A DNA stretch of 64,000 nucleotides, from assembly GCF_020034665.1 (NCBI RefSeq), contig NZ_JAIQDI010000001.1, positions 186,001-250,000 of the forward strand, given 5' to 3'. The position numbers and the translations under genes are program-made. This document shows positions 45,594 to 52,988 of the stretch, piece by piece (within the stretch, counting starts at the first letter, position 1; the number at the start of each line of letters is the position of its first letter). The DNA comes from Niabella beijingensis. GTDB lineage: Bacteria; Bacteroidota; Bacteroidia; Chitinophagales; Chitinophagaceae. Below the pieces are notes generated by a model that was not told the DNA's origin, did not search any database, and saw nothing but the letters and a program-made list of their open reading frames with translations.

Positions 45594-47201
45594 ATGAGAA
45601 TCGTAAAAAGAAAGAGGATGCAAAAAATTAAAAATACGGTATGTATCGCCCTGCTGATGTCCATAGCCGGGTCTGTAACCGTAACGGCGCAAACAACCCG
45701 GGTTACCATTACCATCCCGGAGCAACCCGCCCCCATTGATCCGATGATCTACGGGCAAATGCTGGAAAATGTGAACGACAGTGTGATCTACGGTGGCGTT
45801 ACGGATGGCAACGGGAACGTGCAACCGCACATAACAAAGCTGTTGAAAGAACTGGATATACCGGTTATGCGCTGGCCCGGCGGCACCGTTATTCATGAAT
45901 ACCGCTGGCGCGATGGGATCGGTCCGCGTAACCTGCGCCCGGTGGTAAATACCTATGCCTGGAAAGGAAAAGAAAACTACCAGTTTGGCACAGATGAATT
46001 CCTGAACTGGTGTAAAGAGATCCATACGCAGCCTTATATCAACTTTAATATGGCCAACCATCCGCTGTACGGCGGCACGCTTTGGGAAGCGCTGGACTGG
46101 ATCGAGTATGTGAACGGCAGTGCCGATACTACCAACGGCGGGCGACTGCGCGCCGCCTATGGCCACAAAGCGCCGTACAATGTACAATACTGGGGCATCG
46201 GCAATGAGAACTATGGACCCTGGGGTCGGCACAACGTAGAAACGGCCACCGAATATGGCGACCGGCTGGCATTGTGGGCCGGTACCATCCGTAGTCAATA
46301 TCCCGGCCTGCGGTTGCTGGGCGTGGGTCATACCCTGGACTGGGATAAAACCGTTCTGGAAAAAAGCGGGAAAGACATTGATTATCTTACCCAGCATTAT
46401 TATGTGATCAGCAAACTAAAAGAGGGCCATATCCAGAACCCGGACAATACCCTTTTTGCCCCGGCAAAAATGGAAGCGCACCTGCGCGCTCTGGGTAAAC
46501 TACTGGCAGATTATAACGGCGGCAAGGCTGGCAACCCGGTGCGGCTTTGCGTGGATGAGTGGAACAACCGGCACTCTGTTCTTCAGAACAACGAATACAA
46601 ATTCACCCGCCAGTCGCCCCGCCGCCAGTTTGATGTAGCCGTGGCGGCAGGCATGCTCAATGTATTCATCCGGCAAAGTCCCATGGTAGGCATGGCCAAT
46701 TATATCTTCCCGGTGAACGGACATGGGTTGATCCGCACGGTAGGCACCGACAATGCGTTAAAAACGCCCCTCTTCTATCTCTTTAAACAATACCGGCAAT
46801 GGATGACCGGCTCAAAGCTGGATGTAACGGTGAATGGTCCGGGCATTACCGGTACTGCCGCTGCGCCCACAATTGATGGCGACTGCAAGGAAATACAAAT
46901 GGGTAATGAACAACTTACGTATATCGATGCGGTGGCCGTTCAGTCTCCGGGCAACGACATCTATGTCTCACTGATCAACCGCTCCTGGAATGCCCATCGT
47001 GAAGTAGCACTTACGCTGCCAAAAGGTTATCGTGCCGCCGAAGTATGGGAATTGCAGCATACGGACATCAATGCCTTCAACAGCCCGGAAAACAGCGATA
47101 TGCTGGTTCCAAAAACCCGGGCAGTAAGCAGCAAAAAAAGTTATTATAATGCTAAGCTGTTGCCCTGTGCGGTAGTGCTGGTAAAGCTGGTGCAACAGTA
47201 A
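45594..47201 (+). CDS. Exported alpha-L-arabinofuranosidase, GH51 type (copy 2)
   Basis: A 535-residue paralogue of the preceding gene, starting 50 bp after it. The acid/base is Glu205 (WGIGNENY) and the nucleophile Glu322 (CVDEWNN). Most blocks match copy 1 closely, including AGMLNVFIRQSP and MANYIFPVN, but an insert of a few residues near 180 and different C-terminal sequence set it apart. ATG at 45618 (MQKIKNTV) could be the true start with a cleaner signal peptide. It is the last gene of the locus. Duplicates may act on different linkages or polymer lengths. Confidence 0.9.
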   Translation: MRIVKRKRMQKIKNTVCIALLMSIAGSVTVTAQTTRVTITIPEQPAPIDPMIYGQMLENVNDSVIYGGVTDGNGNVQPHITKLLKELDIPVMRWPGGTVIHEYRWRDGIGPRNLRPVVNTYAWKGKENYQFGTDEFLNWCKEIHTQPYINFNMANHPLYGGTLWEALDWIEYVNGSADTTNGGRLRAAYGHKAPYNVQYWGIGNENYGPWGRHNVETATEYGDRLALWAGTIRSQYPGLRLLGVGHTLDWDKTVLEKSGKDIDYLTQHYYVISKLKEGHIQNPDNTLFAPAKMEAHLRALGKLLADYNGGKAGNPVRLCVDEWNNRHSVLQNNEYKFTRQSPRRQFDVAVAAGMLNVFIRQSPMVGMANYIFPVNGHGLIRTVGTDNALKTPLFYLFKQYRQWMTGSKLDVTVNGPGITGTAAAPTIDGDCKEIQMGNEQLTYIDAVAVQSPGNDIYVSLINRSWNAHREVALTLPKGYRAAEVWELQHTDINAFNSPENSDMLVPKTRAVSSKKSYYNAKLLPCAVVLVKLVQQ

Positions 47202-47249
47202 AATTTTTAAAAGTAAAAATAACCGATTCATGAGAGTCCTACCCTCCGG

Positions 47250-47897
47250 TCATCGCCCATTGAATGAAACCACGATCGTTTCCCTGCCCGCCAGATCATG
47301 TGCAGTAAACAGGGGCATGCGATACGACATATCAGGATATTGCAGCAACTGTGCCGCCTCTTCAGCAAAGCCAAGCTGATAGGTGGTCTGATCAGCAGTC
47401 GTCATAAAAACACGGTCGTACGCCGTTTCACGATCCGGAACAAATAACAGCACCTGTTTGCCGGCATTTTCTTCCGTCATCCACATATCTGCTAACCGTG
47501 TGGTAGCCCAGCCCATCGTATGAAAACGCCGAGTATATCCCTTGGGATAATTCAGATAGCTTATAAGAAAACAAAAGATATCAAAAGAAACATCATACGG
47601 AAAGGTGATCGCGAACAGCTGATCCGTCATTTTTGTTACAACCGGGATCAACTGCAGCATTTCCCGGTTATGCCACCCGCAAAAATCCCGGATGATTCCT
47701 TTTATTTGGTCTTCATTCATCCCTTCCACAACAATCAGCTTATCATTGGCAACTTTATCTTCAGGTAATGACCCGTCTGCAGGATCTTTTATAGCTGACC
47801 CGTCCCGCATGCGCCGGTCTTTCAACTCTAGCCGGTCAAAAATCAACAGTAAGGTTACCATTAAGATAATGGCCAGGATCAGGTATGGATGTTTCAT
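47250..47897 (-). CDS. Membrane-anchored protein of unknown function
   Basis: A 215-residue protein with one hydrophobic segment at the N-terminus (about 4-20, LILAIILMVTLLLIFD), followed by a charged linker and a soluble alpha/beta domain at about 55-215. No family recognised. Features are the aromatic FPYDVSFDIFCFLISYLNYP run and GWATTRLADMW. Convergent with the arabinofuranosidase, on the opposite strand, so not part of the glycan locus. Confidence 0.7.
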   Translation of the reverse strand: MKHPYLILAIILMVTLLLIFDRLELKDRRMRDGSAIKDPADGSLPEDKVANDKLIVVEGMNEDQIKGIIRDFCGWHNREMLQLIPVVTKMTDQLFAITFPYDVSFDIFCFLISYLNYPKGYTRRFHTMGWATTRLADMWMTEENAGKQVLLFVPDRETAYDRVFMTTADQTTYQLGFAEEAAQLLQYPDMSYRMPLFTAHDLAGRETIVVSFNGR

Positions 47898-47980
47898 GTA
47901 AACGATGCTGTTTTGGTAAAATTACTGTTATCTCGAAACGGATACTTGTTTAACTAAAAATCCCCAGGCAGGAACAGAAA

Positions 47981-48256
47981 TCATTTCCGATCCTTCCAGT
48001 TCCACCACTTTAACATTTCCGTATCCTGTCGCTCCTTTGGTGTTTCTGCAAAATAGACGGCACACCGGAATACATACAGCAGACACCGGTCCTGCACGCA
48101 GCCGACAAACCGGTTCGAATCATTGTAAAGCTGCTCCGGATCCTTTCCTTCTAGATCTTCAATACACCGGATGCCAATATTATATAGATCGGTGGCAATC
48201 GATTTTCCGACACCCGGTATCCGGGTCAGTTCTTTTATGATCGATGATCTTTCCAT
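47981..48256 (-). CDS. Cdd1-like helix-hairpin-helix protein
   Basis: A 91-residue protein of the pathogenicity-locus Cdd1 family: an HhH motif TRIPGVGKSIATDLYNIGI followed by a Cys-containing helix CVQDRCLLYVFRCAVYF and the WWNWKD end. HhH domains bind DNA in a sequence-independent manner; Cdd1 function is unknown. The frame extends upstream to 48355, overlapping the next gene, but the ATG at 48256 matches family length. Confidence 0.83.
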   Translation of the reverse strand: MERSSIIKELTRIPGVGKSIATDLYNIGIRCIEDLEGKDPEQLYNDSNRFVGCVQDRCLLYVFRCAVYFAETPKERQDTEMLKWWNWKDRK

Positions 48257-48308
48257 TGTTTTTTTAAAATATTGCCTCACTAAAATCGCCGCGCTGGATC
48301 TTACAAGG

Positions 48309-49085
48309 CTATTTCTTGATATAGGGCTCCATGAAAATCCGGTCCTTATTAGCATTTATGAAATCCATACTTTTTTTAAAGTCCGATCGGATATTAAGAG
48401 TGAGATACTTTACCCAATCCGAAACCGAATCTTTTCGAAAATACGCGTACAACGCCAGCGCATATCCCCATTCGCGTTGTTTTAAATACCCCAGGCTGCT
48501 ATGTCCGTACTGGTTAAAAGATTTGAATTCCATAAAAGCAGCATTCGCACTGAATATTCCTAATCCAAAAATCACTGTTGTCAGATCGGTCAGCTGTTCA
48601 TCATTAAAATCCAGTCTTTTTTCGCCTAATATTTTTATATGGGAGAATTCATGTGCGATGGTCGCCACCAGGTTTTCCGGGTTGTTTAGATTTCCTTTTT
48701 CGATCAGGATATCATAGATTCCTTTTTTATTTTTATCAAAATATAATCCTGAAGTAAGTGTACCACCATCATCCTTATCCACAGCAGTCCAGACCCCGTG
48801 TCCAAAACCGTTGCTCAGTTGCCGGATATGCTCATCGTAGAGCTCAAGATTTACTGTTTTAATGTCAATATCCATTTGCCGGGCAATAATCTCCCCGGTT
48901 TTTAACAGCGATTCTTTTGAGCCGTCGTACCGGATGGGGAAACATTCAGGTGTCGGGCAGAGCATTGGCCGGGTGGCGATTTCCCTGAATTGCCTGGTCA
49001 GCCATAAAAATGCCTGCTCCATCCAGAGACGCATATCCGGATCTATGGGGCACTCCCTGCTTTTCTTAGGAAAAAGACGAAACAT
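48309..49085 (-). CDS. Metallopeptidase-like protein (HEFSH motif), unknown function
   Basis: A 258-residue cytoplasmic-type protein. The central segment VATIAHEFSHIKILG has the HExxH zinc signature; acidic residues follow within 15-20 positions (DFNDEQLTD), in the place of a third ligand. The C-terminal third is helical and Lys/Asp-rich. There is no signal or propeptide, so a peptidase function is inferred only from HExxH. It is divergent from the next gene; a TATCTTGC element (49104-49111) resembles the variant seen before cmk. Confidence 0.7.
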   Translation of the reverse strand: MFRLFPKKSRECPIDPDMRLWMEQAFLWLTRQFREIATRPMLCPTPECFPIRYDGSKESLLKTGEIIARQMDIDIKTVNLELYDEHIRQLSNGFGHGVWTAVDKDDGGTLTSGLYFDKNKKGIYDILIEKGNLNNPENLVATIAHEFSHIKILGEKRLDFNDEQLTDLTTVIFGLGIFSANAAFMEFKSFNQYGHSSLGYLKQREWGYALALYAYFRKDSVSDWVKYLTLNIRSDFKKSMDFINANKDRIFMEPYIKK

Positions 49086-49188
49086 ATAAAATAAATTGCC
49101 TTAGCAAGATACAATCTTTCATCATTCCATTTTATAATCTTCAAAAGATACGATTCAAATAAAAACCTTCCAGCTCCCTGCAGAAAAC

Positions 49189-49196
49189 TATTTTTG
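49189..49196 (+). promoter_or_regulatory. -7 promoter element (TATTTTTG) with ATG 4 nt later
   Basis: Exact TAnnTTTG match followed by CAGC and the start codon of the next gene. The transcription start would fall at or next to the ATG, so the mRNA should be leaderless. Confidence 0.6.
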
Positions 49197-49200
49197 CAGC

Positions 49201-50247
49201 ATGACGCATTTTCCTGTAAACGCACTGTTCTTGGCCGGCCTCCTTACCAGTATTTCTATAACCGCGACTTACACAACTCATGCTCAAACCATACCTTTTT
49301 ACAAGGTAACGCCTTTTGAAGAGGAAGGCTATTTTTCCAAAACGGTGTTCTCCTTCAATCCGGATTTTATAAAAGCTAAAAAGATCAAAAACCTGGTACT
49401 GCGCGACAAAGGCCGGGCGGGGCGCGACTACCATTATTCTTTTGACACCAACGGGAGGACCACTGGCTTTATTACCCTGCAGCGGAAGGACGAAAAAACA
49501 GACACGGTATTTTATACCGCCTATGGCTATACGACCTCGGGCAGTATGGACTATACCGCTCAGATTGACTATCACGACGGGCTTGTAGGGATCGGTAAAT
49601 ATGCCTACGACAAAGAAGGGAAACTTTCCGTTATCCGGAATTTTACCCTGGACGCGGATCTGCCCGGCCGGTCGCAAAAAGGCAGCATTATGAACTACCG
49701 GACCGTGCCCGGCACCTATACAGCTCTTATAAAAGGGAATGCCCCGGATGATGCTTTTTACGAAAAGCAGATCGCGGAAAATGATTTCTCTTCGCGGCAT
49801 TACCGGTACTATACGGAGAACGGCGCTAATGTTGAAGAACAGACCGAACTATTCGATTTTAAAAAGAAGTTCCAGGACAAGGACACCTGCAGCAGTCGCA
49901 AGACTTATTACTATAAGAATGGGCTTCCGGTGCTCCTCTTTTTGCACAGGGACTGCGACGCCAAATTGACTCCTTCCGAATATTACAGTTACCAGAAGGG
50001 TTTACTGACCGGGATACGGGAAAACCCCAACCGGCCGGATCCACGGAATGAGCAATACAGTTACGACAAAAACCAGAACCTGGTGCGCATGGAAAATGAA
50101 TGGGGTGGTCAGATCGTAAGTGCCCTTACGATGACTTACGATACCAATGGCTTTTTAAAATCCATTCAGCGCAAATCGGCATTGGCCAAAGTGGCAGATT
50201 ATTTTGAAGACCGGGTGCTGGAGGTTACTTATACATCTTATCACTGA
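49201..50247 (+). CDS. Exported protein with YD/RHS-like repeats, unknown function
   Basis: A 348-residue exported protein: signal peptide through about residue 28 (TYTTHAQ). The mature part holds repeated Tyr-Asp strands (YHYSFDTNGRTTG, YAYDKEGKL, YYYKNGLPV, QYSYDKNQNLVR), characteristic of YD repeats in RHS-like proteins. No toxin or large shell is attached, so it is not a conventional RHS protein; it may bind a ligand or form a filament. Function is unknown. Leaderless start predicted. Confidence 0.8.
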   Translation: MTHFPVNALFLAGLLTSISITATYTTHAQTIPFYKVTPFEEEGYFSKTVFSFNPDFIKAKKIKNLVLRDKGRAGRDYHYSFDTNGRTTGFITLQRKDEKTDTVFYTAYGYTTSGSMDYTAQIDYHDGLVGIGKYAYDKEGKLSVIRNFTLDADLPGRSQKGSIMNYRTVPGTYTALIKGNAPDDAFYEKQIAENDFSSRHYRYYTENGANVEEQTELFDFKKKFQDKDTCSSRKTYYYKNGLPVLLFLHRDCDAKLTPSEYYSYQKGLLTGIRENPNRPDPRNEQYSYDKNQNLVRMENEWGGQIVSALTMTYDTNGFLKSIQRKSALAKVADYFEDRVLEVTYTSYH

Positions 50248-50739
50248 AGCCATACACCATACTGATGATCCTGGAAATCTACGGCTGTCATTGAAAAGTA
50301 TACCGCTCTTTAAACAGAGCTGTTTCAAAAGCATTCTTGTCCATTGATGGTTTCGCTGCTTTTGGATGATAAAGCCACCTGGCGAACCACTTCGTAATGA
50401 TTCGGGTCCTGCCGGTCTTTGCGTCCGACCCAACAATCAACAAAACTCAAAACCCATCCTGACATACTGTTGTCACTGCCCCGTTTTAGCTTCGGACCTC
50501 CAAATAAAACAGCGCTATTTCGTAACAATTATTTTACAGAAAATAAACAAAGTAATTATTTGGTTTATTAGTTTTTTGATTTACTTTTGAAATCCGGACA
50601 GAAAACCAGGTTACCTTTTTTAAAGAAGTGTATTAATCGTTCACATGCGCTTTGTCTACAATTACAACACTTTAAGAAATCAGTTGCCAACGGTGCAGCA
50701 CTAACAAACGTTTGAGCCGCAAACATTTTTCAAAAAAAA
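50248..50739. other. Intergenic region without recognised gene
   Basis: About 490 bp. Short open frames occur but no coding signature is clear. At 50705-50714 a perfect 10-bp palindrome CAAACGTTTG lies upstream of the TetR promoter. The stretch 50325-50528 may be a decayed gene remnant, but I cannot name it. Confidence 0.4.
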
Positions 50740-50785
50740 TTTGGAAGTAGTTTCAAAACACCGTTAACTTTGCTAACACTGTTAG
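50740..50785 (+). promoter_or_regulatory. Promoter and probable operator of the TetR gene
   Basis: TTTG (50740-50743), then 21 nt, then TAACTTTG (50765-50772): a full -33/-7 Bacteroidota promoter, the best in the window. Right at the start site sits a 13-bp palindrome CTAACA-C-TGTTAG (50773-50785), in the place expected for an autoregulatory TetR operator. The start codon is 15 nt further. Confidence 0.7.
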
Positions 50786-50800
50786 GTAAATTTATTTTTT

Positions 50801-51397
50801 ATGAGTGTAGCAGAGCGCAAATTGAGAGAAAAAGAAGTGATCCGGAAAAAGATCATTGACGCAGCGTTGCAGCTGGTAAAGAATGAAGGCTGGGAGTCGC
50901 TGTCCATACGGAAGATAGCCGATGCTATTGAATACAGCGCCCCGGTGATCTATGATCACTTTGCCAACAAGGAGGCCATTCTTTTTGAGATTTCGCAGGA
51001 CGGTTTTAAACTGTTGCTGGCAAACATCCACAAAGCCATCGCAAAAAAAGAATCGCCGCGGGAGGAGCTGAAAGCGCTGGTGGATACCTACTGGAAGTTT
51101 GCGCTTAAGAACAGGAGTTATTTCAAGCTCATGTTTGGTGTGGGAATGCCCTGCTGCGGAGAAGGAAAGATGAAAACAGAATTTGGAGCCTTACAGGATA
51201 TAATTTATGAAATCATAAAAAAAATAATCATTGAAAAGAAAACCAATATTGAATCCGCGTGTTATAAAACGCACGCATTCTGGTCGGCAATACATGGTTT
51301 TACTTCAATCATGATCGCAAGAAGCGCCGATGTTCCGCAAACAATGAACGTATCGGTGCTCGATCAAATGGTAGTGAACATTATAGAAAATCTTTAA
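50801..51397 (+). CDS. TetR/AcrR-family transcriptional regulator
   Basis: A 198-residue repressor with a TetR DNA-binding domain near the N-terminus (SIRKIADAIEYSAPVIYDHFANKEAIL) and an all-helical effector domain. It directly precedes the RND adaptor and pump genes, and its own promoter overlaps a palindrome, so it most probably represses itself and the efflux genes. A Cys pair MPCCGEG near residue 125 could bind metal or sense thiol stress, which is speculation. Confidence 0.93.
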   Translation: MSVAERKLREKEVIRKKIIDAALQLVKNEGWESLSIRKIADAIEYSAPVIYDHFANKEAILFEISQDGFKLLLANIHKAIAKKESPREELKALVDTYWKFALKNRSYFKLMFGVGMPCCGEGKMKTEFGALQDIIYEIIKKIIIEKKTNIESACYKTHAFWSAIHGFTSIMIARSADVPQTMNVSVLDQMVVNIIENL

Positions 51398-51601
51398 GCC
51401 AAAAAGACAACAATTCAAATAGCAATTATTTTTTAGTGTATTCCGCTGCGGAATGACAACGGGCAATGGTTTGCCGTTCCGTAATACGCAGGAATTGCAC
51501 TATAAACAGGATCACTGGCCCCGGCAATACCCTGGGCGCCTTTCTCCGGTATGTACCCCGGCAGGACTTATATTTCTTTGACTCAAAAAACAACTCTACA
51601 G

Positions 51602-52777
51602 ATGAAAGCAAACAACCATACCATCCCCACAAGCATTATTATACCCGCGCTTATTGCGCTTTCTATATCGCTGCAAAGCTGCATGAGCGGCTCAGCAAAT
51701 CCAAGCCCGCAAAGCCAGGCACCGGCGCTGCCCGTAATGGGCACACCCGTATCACCCGTAACCGTTTATCAGGAATTTTCTTCCTCGCTGGAAGGAAAGG
51801 TGAACGTGGAAGTACGGCCACAGGTAGACGGCTACCTGGAGAAGATCTATGTAGATGAAGGCGCTTACGTAACCGCAGGGCAACCCTTATTCAAGATCAA
51901 CGCCCAGTTGTACAACGAAGCGCTGAACAACGCAAGGGCCAATGTACTCGCAGCACAGGCCAATGTACAAAAAGCACAGGTAGAGCTGGACCGGCTGAAA
52001 CCGCTGGTAGACAACAATGTTGTTTCCGACGTGCAATTAAAAACCGCAAAGGCCAATTACAATGCAGCAACAGCGGCATTGGCACAGGCAAAAACCACGG
52101 TAGGCAGTGCACAGATCAATGTAGGTTATACACTGATCAAAGCACCGGTGAGCGGTTATATCGGCAGCATTCCGTTCAAAACCGGTAGCCTGGTAGGCCG
52201 CGGGGAAACACAGCCCCTTACCGTGCTTAGCGAGGTGAACACGATGTACGCCTACTTCTCTATGAGTGAGCCCGACTTCATTGCCTTTAAAAATAAATAC
52301 CCGGGCGAAACCATTGAGCAGAAACTGAAGAACGTTCCCTCTGTTGAATTGCTGCTGGCCGATAATACCGTTTATCCGCAGCAAGGAAAGATAGAGCTGG
52401 TTCAGGGGCAGTTTGACAAGACCATCGGCGCCATCAACTTCCGCGCGGCCTTCCCCAACCCCAATAAAATATTAAGAAGCGGTAACACAGGTAAGATCCG
52501 CCTGCCACAGCTCTTTAATGAAGTATTGGTGGTGCCACAGGAAGCCACGTTCGAGATCCAGGATAAAGTATTTGTATTTACAGTAGACAGCAGCAACAAG
52601 GTAACCAGCAAACCCATTGCCGTTTCCGGTAAAACCTCCTACTACTACTTTGTAAACAAAGGACTTTCCGCAGGCGAAAAGATCGTACTCTCCGGCACCG
52701 GCAATTTAAAAGACGGTGTACAGATACAACCCCAGGTGGTTTCGGCCGACAGTGTGTTAAAAGCAAATCCGATTTAA
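51602..52777 (+). CDS. RND efflux periplasmic adaptor lipoprotein (AcrA/MexE-like)
   Basis: A 391-residue membrane fusion protein linking inner-membrane pump and outer-membrane channel. The lipobox ISLQSC (Cys) follows a signal peptide. The biotinyl-lipoyl part is seen around VRPQVDGYLEKIYVDEGAYV, the hairpin in the Ala-rich region (NNARANVLAAQANVQKAQVE), and the second lipoyl half after YTLIKAPVSGYIGSIPFKTGSLV. The frame begins earlier at 51551 but the ATG at 51602 gives the correct signal peptide. First gene of the efflux set after TetR. Confidence 0.95.
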   Translation: MKANNHTIPTSIIIPALIALSISLQSCMSGSANPSPQSQAPALPVMGTPVSPVTVYQEFSSSLEGKVNVEVRPQVDGYLEKIYVDEGAYVTAGQPLFKINAQLYNEALNNARANVLAAQANVQKAQVELDRLKPLVDNNVVSDVQLKTAKANYNAATAALAQAKTTVGSAQINVGYTLIKAPVSGYIGSIPFKTGSLVGRGETQPLTVLSEVNTMYAYFSMSEPDFIAFKNKYPGETIEQKLKNVPSVELLLADNTVYPQQGKIELVQGQFDKTIGAINFRAAFPNPNKILRSGNTGKIRLPQLFNEVLVVPQEATFEIQDKVFVFTVDSSNKVTSKPIAVSGKTSYYYFVNKGLSAGEKIVLSGTGNLKDGVQIQPQVVSADSVLKANPI

Positions 52778-52788
52778 AGAGATTCGGC

Positions 52789-52858
52789 TTCCCGCAGACT
52801 TCGCAGAAGCGCGCAGAACATTATTACGATCAGCACTATTCTACGGGCTCTGCGGGAA
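52789..52858. repeat. Inverted repeat with 10-bp arms between adaptor and pump genes
   Basis: TTCCCGCAGA (52789-52798) and TCTGCGGGAA (52849-52858) form perfect arms around a 50-bp loop; inside are repeated GCAGAA units. This resembles a dispersed palindromic repeat seen in many genomes and could form a long hairpin in the mRNA. Confidence 0.65.
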
Positions 52859-52988
52859 ACTTTACACTACTTATTTTTTGCGGAACAGCACACCGCTGTA
52901 AAAGCAGCCCCGAAAAAGCAGCAGCCCCTGCCGCTCCGGGATCCTTTTACCCAATTATTTACGCACAGCATACTTACAACTCCCTATC

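Noticed and set aside
45393..46397. 334-codon open frame opposite to the second GH51 gene
   Set aside because: Shadow of a real gene with complete catalytic motifs on the other strand; its own translation has no family resemblance.
48107..48121. GGTTCGAATC-like stretch resembling a tRNA T-loop
   Set aside because: It lies inside the Cdd1-like coding sequence and no cloverleaf arms can be drawn around it.
50325..50528. Possible small gene on the minus strand between the YD-repeat protein and TetR
   Set aside because: 67-codon frame with no start signal or known family; may be a remnant, but cannot be supported as a gene.
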